Shown piece after piece: positions 16,293-24,097 of a stretch of DNA of 34,551 bases (positions are counted from its first letter, which is position 1; every line of letters begins with the position of its first letter). Both the position numbers and the translations under genes were made by a program. The notes under the pieces were generated by a model. That model was not told the DNA's origin. It searched no databases and saw only the letters and a list, made by a program, of their open reading frames with translations. This DNA is from Planctomycetia bacterium (GTDB lineage Bacteria; Planctomycetota; Phycisphaerae; Phycisphaerales; SM1A02): contig SXUJ01000028.1 of the NCBI GenBank assembly GCA_005790565.1, positions 1 through 34,551 on the forward strand, written 5' to 3'.

Positions 16293-18290
16293 ATGTGTGG
16301 ACTTGCTGGATTCATCGACCCCGAAGCGCGGCTGCGAGAGCCTCGAGAGATTCTCGGTGCGATGGCGCGTTGCCTGATCCATCGAGGGCCGGACGATGAA
16401 GGGACACTCTTCGATGAATCGACGCGCGTCGGCTTCGCTTTTCGCCGCCTCGCGATCATCGATCGCACGAGCAACGGACATCAGCCCATGCGGTCCGAGA
16501 GTGGTCGATTCGAGATCGTCTTCAACGGCGAGTGCTACGGGCATCACGCCTTGCGGACGGAACTCAGCCGAGAAGGGGCCGTCTTTCGCGGAACATCGGA
16601 CACCGAGACCTTGCTCGCTGCGTTCGAGGCGTGGGGCATCGAAGCAACCCTGCCCAAGCTCGAGGGGATGTTCGCATTCGCGGTGCTCGATCGCACCACG
16701 CGCCAACTCGTGTTGGTCCGCGACCGATTCGGAGTGAAGCCGATCTACTACGCCTTCCTCGGTGGACGACAACTTCCGCAGGGCGACTTCACGAATCCCG
16801 TCGGCGCCACGATCGCGTTTGCTTCGGAAATCAAAGCGCTCCGAGCGGTGCCTGGCATGTCGCTCTCGATCGATCGCGATGCGCTCGCACTCTTCCTCCG
16901 ACATGGATATGTGCCCGGACCGCTCACGATCCACCCAGAAGTGCGCAAGTTGTTGCCCGGCCACATCCTTCGATTCAACCTCGACGCGCGGCGAGCAGAG
17001 ATGAGCTGCTGGTTCAGTTCACGAACGCTCGCTGAGTATGGCGCCGCCAATCCATTTCAAGGAAGCGACGCCGAAGCGATTGACGCGGTTGACGCGGCAT
17101 TGCTCAATAGTGTGCGACTTCGGATGGAGAGCGACGTGCCACTGGGCGCATTCCTCTCAGGAGGAACTGACTCGACGGCCGTGGTGGCCGCAATGCAATC
17201 CCTTTCCGCCAAGCCGATTCAGACCTACACCATCGGCTTTGAAGATCACAACTACGACGAATCTCGATTCGCACGAAAAGTCGCGCATCACCTTGGCACG
17301 AATCACTGTGAGCGCATCGTCACCGCAAACGAAGCACTCGCGTGTATTCCACGCATTCCTGAGATCTGGGATGAACCCTTCGCCGACTCCTCGCAGATTC
17401 CCACGCTCCTTGTGAGCGAAACCGCACGGCGAGGCGTGACCGTTTCGCTCTCCGGTGATGGAGGCGACGAGTTGTTCGGCGGTTACTACCGCTACGCGTG
17501 GGCCGAGCGCGTCGCGCAGTGGAACGGACGAGTTCCGCTCTTTGCTCGACGGGCTGCATCGATGCTCTTGCGCACCCTGCCTCGTCCGCTGGGCAACGCC
17601 ATCGGCCGCGCGCTCTCGCTCGCGCTCCCCAACTATCTCCTAATGGATCGGGCCGGTGATCGCGCACACAAGCTTGCATCACTTCTCGCGCACAAGGATG
17701 CGTGGAGCTTGTATCTCGACCTTGTCGCGACGGATCGCGAGAGCCTCCGACTCGTCCCGGGCGCAGTCCTCCCCCAATCTCCACTCACCAACGCTGATTC
17801 TCTGGTGCGCCCAGCCCACGACATGCCGTTCGTCACGCGCATGATGCAGGCGGATCTCGTGAGTTACCTCGTGGACGACATCTTGGTAAAGGTCGATCGC
17901 GCAAGCATGTCTGTTTCACTGGAAGCGCGCGAACCGCTACTCGACCACCGACTCGCCAAGCTCGCATTCTCGCTGCCACAGTCGATGCGAATCCGCAACG
18001 GATCACGCAAGTGGATCCTCCAAGAAGTCGTCGCTCGACGAGTCCCTCGGGCGTTGATGGACAGACCGAAGATGGGGTTCGGCATACCGCTCGGGGGGTG
18101 GCTGCGCGGACCGCTGCGACCGTGGGCGGAATCCCTCCTGCTGTCCTCCACGATTCGAAGCGAAGGGGTTCTCGACGCCGACCTCGTCGAACGCCGTTGG
18201 CGGCGATTCCTGCGCTCTCGCGAGGAGGGGTACGCGATCTGGAACATTCTGATGTTCCAAGCGTGGCATGAATCGTTCAAATGCCGATAG
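16293..18290 (+). CDS. asnB: AsnB-like glutamine-dependent amidotransferase
   Basis: 665 aa. The N-terminal class II glutaminase domain begins MCGLAGF with Cys2 as the exposed nucleophile, followed by HRGPDDEG, RLAIID and VFNGECYGH. The C-terminal synthetase domain has the PP-loop LSGGTDST (residues 288-295) and LSGDGGDELFGGYYRY (about 386-401), with VDRASMSVSLEAREPLLDH further on. All expected catalytic elements are present. In isolation it would be called asparagine synthase. Within glycan loci this family often amidates uronic-acid carboxyls (WbpS-like), and a UDP-glucuronate 4-epimerase lies two genes downstream. I favour that role but cannot exclude Asn synthesis. It is 1 nt from the preceding stop, in the middle of the plus-strand operon. 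Confidence 0.9.
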   Translation: MCGLAGFIDPEARLREPREILGAMARCLIHRGPDDEGTLFDESTRVGFAFRRLAIIDRTSNGHQPMRSESGRFEIVFNGECYGHHALRTELSREGAVFRGTSDTETLLAAFEAWGIEATLPKLEGMFAFAVLDRTTRQLVLVRDRFGVKPIYYAFLGGRQLPQGDFTNPVGATIAFASEIKALRAVPGMSLSIDRDALALFLRHGYVPGPLTIHPEVRKLLPGHILRFNLDARRAEMSCWFSSRTLAEYGAANPFQGSDAEAIDAVDAALLNSVRLRMESDVPLGAFLSGGTDSTAVVAAMQSLSAKPIQTYTIGFEDHNYDESRFARKVAHHLGTNHCERIVTANEALACIPRIPEIWDEPFADSSQIPTLLVSETARRGVTVSLSGDGGDELFGGYYRYAWAERVAQWNGRVPLFARRAASMLLRTLPRPLGNAIGRALSLALPNYLLMDRAGDRAHKLASLLAHKDAWSLYLDLVATDRESLRLVPGAVLPQSPLTNADSLVRPAHDMPFVTRMMQADLVSYLVDDILVKVDRASMSVSLEAREPLLDHRLAKLAFSLPQSMRIRNGSRKWILQEVVARRVPRALMDRPKMGFGIPLGGWLRGPLRPWAESLLLSSTIRSEGVLDADLVERRWRRFLRSREEGYAIWNILMFQAWHESFKCR

Positions 18291-18348
18291 AGCTTGTCTC
18301 CGTGCTGCTTTCCTAGGCGAGAACCTTTCCCCACGCCATTCGCATCCG

Positions 18349-19554
18349 ATGTGTCCTCAAGCATCCACTTCGCCCAGTAGCGACTCGCCAATCCTGCTCT
18401 CCCCTCCACACATGACGGGCGATGAACGCTTGTTCATCGACGAGGCATTCGCGACCAACTGGATCGCCCCACTCGGCCCCAATGTGGATGCGTTTGAACG
18501 AGAATTCGGGGAGGCGCTGGGCGCGCTGCCGTGTTGCGCGACGGCATCAGGAACAGCTGCAATTCACCTCGGTCTGTCGCTCCTCGGTGTTGGACCTGGC
18601 GATCTGGTGCTCTGCTCGAGCTTTACCTTTGTCGCGAGCGCGAATCCAATTCGGCTGCTCGGCGCGGAGCCTGTCTTCGTTGACAGCGAACCTGAATCCT
18701 GGAACATGTCACCGAGCGCACTCCGACGCGCGCTTGAAGTGCTCTCAAGTGCTGGCCAAAAGCCGAAGGCGGTCCTCGTCGTCAATCTGTACGGGCAAAG
18801 CGCTGACTTCGGATCCATCCGCCCAATCTGCGAAGAGTGGGATGTTCCGATTCTCGAAGATGCTGCAGAGAGTTTGGGCGCCACTTGCCTCGGTCATCCC
18901 AGCGGGACCTTCGGCGACATCTCGGCTTTCAGTTTCAACGGGAACAAGATCATCACGACCTCCGGTGGAGGCATGCTCGCAGCGCTCTCGACCGAGCGGA
19001 TCGCGCGCGCGCGATTTCTCGCCACTCAAGCCCGTGAAGTCGCGCCGCATTACGAGCACCGCGAAGCCGGATTCAACTATCGCATGTCGAATGTCCTCGC
19101 GGGCATCGGACGCGCCCAACTTCGTGTATTGGGAAATCGCGTCGCCACTCGTCGCGAAATCTTCGCGCGATATTCACAAGCGCTCAGTTCGATCCCTGGC
19201 GTCCACTTCATGCCGGAACCAGCCTGGAGCCACTCCACGCGTTGGCTGACCGCGCTCACCGTCGACCCGAAAAAGGCAGGGACAACGCGAGATGCACTGC
19301 TCGAAGCACTCGCGAGGCAGAAGATTGAGGCGAGACCAACCTGGAAACCCATGCACTTGCAACCACTCTTCGCAGGGTGCAAGTACTTCGCGCATGAGTG
19401 CGGCGGATTCACGCGTGATGTCTCGGCTCGACTCTTTGCGGATGGCATTTGCCTTCCGAGTGGCAGCAGCATGAGCCTCCCGCAGCAGCAGCGCGTCATC
19501 GAGTCCATCGTCGGCGTGATGAGTCGCGCCCCATCCTCTCGCTGCACCGCCTGA
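18349..19554 (+). CDS. DegT/DnrJ/EryC1/StrS PLP-dependent sugar aminotransferase
   Basis: 401 aa from the ATG at 18349, chosen because the family N-terminus (ILLSPPHMTGDERLFIDEAF then NWIAPLGPNVDAFE) follows it directly. The fold shows ATASGTAAIHLGL (phosphate binding), VDSEPESWNMSP, EDAAESLGA (Asp that contacts the pyridine nitrogen) and SFNGNKIITTSGGGML with the Schiff-base lysine K200. FNYRMSNVLAGIGRAQL is the typical later motif. Family members transfer an amino group from glutamate to a 4-keto nucleotide sugar, as PglE does. The matching 4,6-dehydratase is not in the window. It lies 58 nt after the amidotransferase, so probably in the same operon. Confidence 0.92.
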   Translation: MCPQASTSPSSDSPILLSPPHMTGDERLFIDEAFATNWIAPLGPNVDAFEREFGEALGALPCCATASGTAAIHLGLSLLGVGPGDLVLCSSFTFVASANPIRLLGAEPVFVDSEPESWNMSPSALRRALEVLSSAGQKPKAVLVVNLYGQSADFGSIRPICEEWDVPILEDAAESLGATCLGHPSGTFGDISAFSFNGNKIITTSGGGMLAALSTERIARARFLATQAREVAPHYEHREAGFNYRMSNVLAGIGRAQLRVLGNRVATRREIFARYSQALSSIPGVHFMPEPAWSHSTRWLTALTVDPKKAGTTRDALLEALARQKIEARPTWKPMHLQPLFAGCKYFAHECGGFTRDVSARLFADGICLPSGSSMSLPQQQRVIESIVGVMSRAPSSRCTA

Positions 19555-19590
19555 ACTCGCCCGCCGAGACCTGGCGCTGGGAGAACCTTG

Positions 19591-19596
19591 TAAACT
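19591..19596 (+). promoter_or_regulatory. Candidate -10 box TAAACT, leaderless spacing
   Basis: TAAACT ends 9 nt before the ATG at 19606, and the extended string TAAACTTCG matches those before 6450 and 31756. No good -35 is seen. Confidence 0.45.
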
Positions 19597-19605
19597 TCGC
19601 GCCCT

Positions 19606-20613
19606 ATGGCGATCCTTGTGACCGGCGCAGCGGGTTTCATCGGCTCTCACGTTGCGCAACGACTGCTCGACCGAGGCGAAGTGGTCGTCGGCCTTGACAA
19701 TCTCAACGACTACTACGACCCGCGCATCAAAGACGCTCGGCTCGCACGCCTCATGCGCAATCAAGGCTTCTCGTTCGTGAGAATGGACATCGCGCAGCGC
19801 GCCGACATGGAGGCGCTCTTCGCGACGCATCGTTTCCCTCGGGTCGTGCACCTCGCGGCTCAGGCAGGGGTGCGATACTCGATTGAGAATCCGCACGCCT
19901 ATGTGCATTCCAACATCGTCGGCTTCCAAAACATTCTCGAGGGATGCCGACACAGTGGTTGCGAGCACTTGGTGTATGCGAGTTCGAGCTCGGTCTACGG
20001 AGGCAACGCCAAGCTACCCTTCTCGGTGGAAGACAGCGTGGACCATCCGCTCTCGCTCTACGCCGCGAGCAAGAAGGCCAACGAACTCTTCGCGCACGCC
20101 TACAGCAACCTGTTTCGACTGCCCACGACTGGCCTTCGGTTCTTTACGGTGTATGGACCGTGGGGAAGACCGGACATGGCGCTCTTCCTCTTCACAAAGA
20201 ACATCCTTGAAGGCAAGCCCATCGATGTCTTCAATCACGGCAAACACCGTCGAGACTTCACCTACATCGATGACATCGCGGAGGGCATCGTGCGCACGCT
20301 TGACACGACCGCGAGCCCTGACTCGCATTTCGATGCCGCGCACCCGAATCCAGGGACTTCGAGCGCCCCGTGGCGCGTCTACAACATCGGCAATTCTCGC
20401 CCAGTCGAGCTGCTTGACTACATCGGCGCAATCGAGAAGTGCGTGGGACGCAAAGCGATCATGAATCTGTTGCCGCTGCAGCCTGGTGATGTGCCCGACA
20501 CCATGGCGGATGTCGAAGCGCTCGAGCGCGACATGGGCTATCGACCCGCAACCAGTGTCGTGGTAGGCGTTGAACGATTCGTGCGTTGGTATCGCGAGTA
20601 CTACGGCGTCTAA
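19606..20613 (+). CDS. UDP-glucuronate 4-epimerase-like SDR enzyme
   Basis: 335 aa, full length. The NAD-binding loop [10 protein letters not shown] is at residues 6-15, DNLNDYYDP at about 31-39, and [15 protein letters not shown] at about 82-96. SSSSVYGG and the catalytic pair Y152-x3-K156 (LYAASKK) follow. [16 protein letters not shown] is the hallmark of the UDP-GlcA 4-epimerase branch (CapI/LspL-type) of extended short-chain dehydrogenases. It would interconvert UDP-glucuronate and UDP-galacturonate, giving acidic sugars to the locus. UDP-GlcNAcA epimerase activity is an alternative. It carries a leaderless-type promoter of its own within the operon and is followed after 35 nt by a GH57 gene. 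Confidence 0.9.
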   Translation: MAILVTGAAGFIGSHVAQRLLDRGEVVVGLDNLNDYYDPRIKDARLARLMRNQGFSFVRMDIAQRADMEALFATHRFPRVVHLAAQAGVRYSIENPHAYVHSNIVGFQNILEGCRHSGCEHLVYASSSSVYGGNAKLPFSVEDSVDHPLSLYAASKKANELFAHAYSNLFRLPTTGLRFFTVYGPWGRPDMALFLFTKNILEGKPIDVFNHGKHRRDFTYIDDIAEGIVRTLDTTASPDSHFDAAHPNPGTSSAPWRVYNIGNSRPVELLDYIGAIEKCVGRKAIMNLLPLQPGDVPDTMADVEALERDMGYRPATSVVVGVERFVRWYREYYGV

Positions 20614-20634
20614 CCCATTGGGGGAGCGTGCCGC

Positions 20635-20640
20635 TACGCT
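20635..20640 (+). promoter_or_regulatory. Candidate -10 box TACGCT, leaderless spacing
   Basis: TACGCT ends 8 nt before the ATG at 20649, in the short gap after the epimerase. The identical hexamer precedes the OppA start at 28242. Confidence 0.35.
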
Positions 20641-20648
20641 GCAACCCC

Positions 20649-21863
20649 ATGGCAAGCGTCTGTTTCTACTTTGAATTGCATCAACCGTGGCGGTTGCGCC
20701 GCTACTCCGTTTTCGCGAACGACCCGTTCTACTTCGACGACGCCGCGAATGAGCAAGTGCTTCGCAAGGTCGCTCAGAAGTGCTATCGCCCTGCCACACT
20801 CAAGATGCTTGATCTCGTCAAGCGGCACGATCGTCGATTTCGTTGCGCGTACTCCATCACTTGCACTGCGCTCGAGCAATTGCAACGGTGGGCGCCGGAT
20901 GTGGTCGACACACTCAAGGCGCTCGTGGACACCGGCGCTTGTGAACTCATCGGCGAGACGAGCCATCACTCGCCCTCCTTTCTTTTCTCGAAATCGGAGT
21001 TCGACGCGCAGGTCACTGCACATCAGCGCAAGATGCAAGAGGTCTTTGGGGTCGTACCTAAGATTTTCCGCAACACGGAGTTGATCTACTCCAACGAACT
21101 CGCACACCACATCGCCGCACGCGGGCAGCACAACGCGATCATTTGCGAGGGCGTGGATCGCCTGCTCGGGTTCCGGTCTCCCAACTACATCTATGTGCCA
21201 CCACCATGCGCGGCTGACTCCGGGCCACCCGAAGAGCGCAGGGTCAAACTCCTTCTGAAGAACTACCGATTGAGTGATGACATCGCGTTTCGTTTCTCGA
21301 ATCGCGGATGGAAGGAATGGCCCCTGAGCGCGGAACGATTCGCGGAGTGGGTGAACCAAATCAATGGTGATGGATTCACCTGCAACCTCTTCATGGACTA
21401 CGAGACTTTCGGCGAGCATCAGTGGGCAGACACGGGAATCTTCGAGTTCCTCGACGCACTTCCGAAGTGCGTGTACGACATGAATCCTGGACACAATCAG
21501 TTTCTCACTCCCTCCCAAGTACTCGAGTGCTCCGAGCCCGTTGGGGAATACGATGTACCGAGTTGGACCTCGTGGGCGGATACGGAACGAGATCTCTCCG
21601 CATGGCTCGGCAATCCGCTGCAGGACAATGCTGCGGCCGAACTCTATCGACTCGAGGGCGCGGTCAAGGAGCGCCATGCCGCTGGTGATCCATACATTCT
21701 CGAGGACTGGCGCAAGCTCACGACAAGTGATCACCTCTACTACATGTGTACGAAGTATTGGGCCGACGGAGATGTGCACAAATATTTCTCGCCCTACAAC
21801 TCGCCCTACGACGCGTACATCAACTTCATGAATGTCTTGGACAACCTGAAGATTCGCGTGTAA
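20649..21863 (+). CDS. Glycoside hydrolase family 57 protein (alpha-amylase-like)
   Basis: 404 aa from the ATG at 20649, where the GH57 fold begins (FYFELHQPWRLRRYSVF, with H11-Q12-P13 as conserved region 1). Region 2 is GETSHHS (102-108). Region 3, FRNTELIYSN, carries the predicted nucleophile E144. Region 4, CNLFMDYETFGEHQW, carries the predicted acid/base D250. No signal peptide is seen, so the enzyme is probably cytoplasmic. Known family members act on alpha-1,4-glucans (amylase, 4-alpha-glucanotransferase, branching). The length suits the short amylase group. Its place at the end of a polysaccharide operon is unusual: it could process intracellular glucan or a glycan intermediate. It is followed by a repeat-rich gap and a convergent gene. 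Confidence 0.92.
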   Translation: MASVCFYFELHQPWRLRRYSVFANDPFYFDDAANEQVLRKVAQKCYRPATLKMLDLVKRHDRRFRCAYSITCTALEQLQRWAPDVVDTLKALVDTGACELIGETSHHSPSFLFSKSEFDAQVTAHQRKMQEVFGVVPKIFRNTELIYSNELAHHIAARGQHNAIICEGVDRLLGFRSPNYIYVPPPCAADSGPPEERRVKLLLKNYRLSDDIAFRFSNRGWKEWPLSAERFAEWVNQINGDGFTCNLFMDYETFGEHQWADTGIFEFLDALPKCVYDMNPGHNQFLTPSQVLECSEPVGEYDVPSWTSWADTERDLSAWLGNPLQDNAAAELYRLEGAVKERHAAGDPYILEDWRKLTTSDHLYYMCTKYWADGDVHKYFSPYNSPYDAYINFMNVLDNLKIRV

Positions 21864-22025
21864 AGCGAGGCGCGTTTTTTCGGGTTGCTTGCGCCCCTTG
21901 AGCGCTCGTGCCAGAATCGCGCGAAAGCGCGGAGTTCGTTGCGCGAGAGCGCGGAGTTCTGCCGCGCCAGAGCGCGAGGACAGATTCCATCACTCCCTTC
22001 TGACTCCAAGTGGGAAGTGGGCCGT
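21864..22025. repeat. Convergent intergenic region with GC-rich repeats
   Basis: The gap lies between the convergent GH57 and GT2 genes. GCGCG followed by six T at 21871-21880 may help termination, but the stem is weak. TTGAGCGCTCGTGCCAGA at 21898-21915 belongs to a dispersed repeat family. Just after it AGCGCGGAGTTC occurs at 21926-21937 and 21948-21959 (period 22), with a third partial copy near 21971. No gene is seen. Confidence 0.6.
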
Positions 22026-22820
22026 TCAGGTCCGCCGTTTGACCTGGGCCTCGATCCTGCCGGCCGAGGGCGGCGGTGCTTGCCCGTCCTCGAGTCGCTT
22101 CGCGTACTTCAGAAATGTCTGCAAGAAGTACGCGCCGGCGATCAAGAAGCCCGCGCGACCATCGAGTACTCCACCCTTCAGAATGAGGTGCTTGAAAAAC
22201 TGCAAGCCTCCGTGCGAGACTCCTCGCACGATCCCCTTCCGCTGGCCGACCTTCGCGGTTCCAAGTGACGAGTATCGGTTCGCCTTGTGCACCATCTGCG
22301 CGATGTTCGCGAAGGGGAACTGCCAGATATCTGCGGGTAGTACGCCCACTCGCGCGCCCGCCGCCGCAATCCATCCTTCGTGCACGGGTAGGTTGTCGTA
22401 GGTCATCGATCCGCGCCTGAAAAACTGCGGCTGTCGAAAATTCGGATACCAGCCGCTATGGCGGATCCACTTTCCGAGGAACCAGTTGCGACGGGGCACA
22501 TTCCAGATTGAAAGACTGGTTGGATCCGAGGCGACGCGCAACATGGCGTCGCGCGCCTCAACCGTGCAGCGTTCGTCCGCATCGAGCGAAAAGACCCAAT
22601 CGCCCGTCAGGTGGGTGAGTGCCGAGTTGCGGAGCTTTCCAAACCCCTCAAAGGGGACTTGGACAACTCGTGCTCCAAGGGCAATCGCCGCCTCCGCCGT
22701 TCCATCCGTGGACCCAGAGTCCACCACGATGACTTCATCACACCACAGCACGGTAGAAACCGCATCGACACTCTTGTCGCGCTCGTTGTAAGCAAGAATG
22801 AAGCAACTAATCGTGGGCAT
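22026..22820 (-). CDS. GT2-family glycosyltransferase (WaaE/KdtX-like)
   Basis: 264 aa from the ATG at 22820. MPTISCFILAYNERDK opens the GT-A fold, IVVDSGSTDGT binds the nucleotide, and SLDADER (D80-A-D82) is the metal-binding DxD. GFGKLRNSAL and FRRGSMTYDNLPVHEG are the marks of the LPS core GT2 group that includes WaaE/KdtX. The C-terminus has a membrane-associating helical stretch (GRAGFLIAGAYFLQTFLKY). Family members add sugars to lipid A core or similar lipid-linked acceptors at the inner membrane. An in-frame GTG at 22829 is possible, but it would lie inside the flanking inverted repeat. It is downstream of the flippase-like gene, likely in one transcript. Confidence 0.88.
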   Translation of the reverse strand: MPTISCFILAYNERDKSVDAVSTVLWCDEVIVVDSGSTDGTAEAAIALGARVVQVPFEGFGKLRNSALTHLTGDWVFSLDADERCTVEARDAMLRVASDPTSLSIWNVPRRNWFLGKWIRHSGWYPNFRQPQFFRRGSMTYDNLPVHEGWIAAAGARVGVLPADIWQFPFANIAQMVHKANRYSSLGTAKVGQRKGIVRGVSHGGLQFFKHLILKGGVLDGRAGFLIAGAYFLQTFLKYAKRLEDGQAPPPSAGRIEAQVKRRT

Positions 22821-22821
22821 A

Positions 22822-22922
22822 GGTGGCACGCGCGGGAATCAGGGAGCCACACCGAGGTCGCGCACGGCAGACATGCCGTTCCATCGGAGGCCCGCTCCCT
22901 CGATGGTTTTCCGCGTGCCACC
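22822..22922 (-). other. Nested inverted-repeat element abutting the GT2 start (structured RNA or MITE candidate)
   Basis: A perfect 11-bp inverted repeat (GGTGGCACGCG at 22822-22832, CGCGTGCCACC at 22912-22922) encloses an ACGGCA-GACA-TGCCGT hairpin (22864-22879) and a larger imperfect hairpin between CCATCG (22881-22886) and CGATGG (22901-22906). AGGGAGC at 22841-22847 can also pair with GCTCCCT at 22894-22900, which competes with the second hairpin. In the minus-strand transcript the closing stem ends one base before the GT2 start codon. It is either a cis-acting RNA or a small mobile-type element; a CAT triplet lies near each end. Confidence 0.45.
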
Positions 22923-22997
22923 CATCCGATCGATGGCCGCAACGCTGGGTAGCGCGGAGTTTCGATCGAGCGTCGTGGAAGTCGACATGCGCCCCGA

Positions 22998-23903
22998 TCA
23001 TACGGCTTCGGTCACATTCGTATAGGCACGGGCGGAACCCTTGTGCTTCGCAAGCAAGAACGCGCCCGCGGCGCCGCAGGGAATGACCACCATGAGTTCC
23101 GCAGTGCGATTCACAAGTTCCGCGACGATGCCCGCCTCCATTGATGCACCCGCGAGGAGCGGTGTGAGCAATCCAACCACCCATTCCCGCAGGCCGAGGC
23201 CGTTGGAGATGAACGGCACAAGCGTCGCAAGGCAGCTCGCCGTCGCAAGCACAAGCGCGCTCTCATAGGAAACGGGCGAACCGATCAACTGGAACGCGCA
23301 CCAGTATCGGAGCGCCCACAAAAAGACCTCGGCGCTCCGAATCACAAATCCGAGCGCGAGCGTGCGCCCCACCGGAAACAGACGCGCGACGAGCGCGAGC
23401 AGAGGTGAGAAAAACACCAAGCCGACGGGAAGTTCCAAGGTCTGACACAGCCAAAGCAAACTCACCGCGGTCATCGCCGCTGCAAAGGTCAACCCAACCG
23501 CTTCGAGGATGGTCCGCGCCGACTGCACCGGCGAAACACCGTGGCGAACTTTGTGATACGCGACGCGACCGATGAGTCCAGGCTTGAGTGGAAGGTAGTT
23601 GGCCAGCGTTGTCGATGCGACAAGCGCTTGCATCTCCCACCACGGGACGCGCGCGAATCTCGCGATGAGCACATGAAAGAGCAATCCGGTGAGCGCGATG
23701 CCAGCGAGCACGCAACCGAGCATGAGTGCGAGCGTCTGAGGAGGCGGATCGCGCAACTTCGCAAGCGCTTCCGCAAGTTGCGCTCGCTCAAGGACCGCGA
23801 ACACAACTGCACACGCCATCAACAGAATGCCAACCGTAACCCCGATGGGTCGCGCCAGTCGCCGCACCTTCGGATTGCTCAAGAAGTGTTCGATGGCAGT
23901 CAT
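22998..23903 (-). CDS. Flippase-like / LPG-synthase transmembrane family protein
   Basis: 301 aa from the ATG at 23903. Seven to eight hydrophobic segments are seen. The sequence around WWEMQALVASTTLANYLPLKPGLIGRV and FISNGLGLREWVVG matches the lysylphosphatidylglycerol-synthase TM (UPF0104, flippase-like) family. Known members translocate or modify lipids or lipid-linked sugars; this one has no soluble synthetase domain. The frame is open further upstream, and an ATG at 24098 overlaps the stop of the preceding gene (TGATG). That would add 65 charged residues coming partly from a dispersed repeat, so I prefer 23903. Coupling to the GT2 gene downstream suggests joint work on a lipid-linked sugar. 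Confidence 0.8.
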   Translation of the reverse strand: MTAIEHFLSNPKVRRLARPIGVTVGILLMACAVVFAVLERAQLAEALAKLRDPPPQTLALMLGCVLAGIALTGLLFHVLIARFARVPWWEMQALVASTTLANYLPLKPGLIGRVAYHKVRHGVSPVQSARTILEAVGLTFAAAMTAVSLLWLCQTLELPVGLVFFSPLLALVARLFPVGRTLALGFVIRSAEVFLWALRYWCAFQLIGSPVSYESALVLATASCLATLVPFISNGLGLREWVVGLLTPLLAGASMEAGIVAELVNRTAELMVVIPCGAAGAFLLAKHKGSARAYTNVTEAV

Positions 23904-23922
23904 GGCAGCAGTGTCGCATCCG

Positions 23923-23993
23923 TTGGAGCGCTCGTGCAAGATTCTTACCGCGAAGCGCAGCAATTCCTCGCGCAAGATCCTTGCGGCGGAGCG
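23923..23993 (+). repeat. Dispersed GAGCGCTCG repeat with internal 22-bp duplication
   Basis: TTGGAGCGCTCGTGCAAGAT starts at 23923 and resembles the element at 21898. Two related 22-mers follow at 23936-23957 and 23972-23993 (18 of 22 identical, period 36). The repeat lies in the gap between the flippase-like gene and the large upstream gene, or inside the extended N-terminus of the flippase if 24098 is used. Confidence 0.5.
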
Positions 23994-24097
23994 CGTCCCT
24001 TCGCTGCGAAGCCACAGCGCGCGATGCGCCGCCGCTTCCCTGAAACTCGCGATGAAAGCTCCACGCGGGGGAAACGGCGAGCGCACATGTTCTGCCA

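Noticed and set aside
15858-16964. Antisense frame of 368 codons across the Wzy/WaaL and asnB junction
   Set aside because: It spans the junction of two well-supported plus-strand genes and has an Arg/Ser-rich, non-protein-like composition.
20634-21779. Long antisense frame of 381 codons opposite the GH57 gene
   Set aside because: The plus strand encodes a complete GH57 with all motifs; the antisense frame is a by-product of GC-rich codon bias and has no recognisable domain.
21871-21880. Rho-independent terminator after the GH57 gene
   Set aside because: There are six T residues but the preceding stem (GCG-AGG-CGC) has only three pairs, too weak to call.
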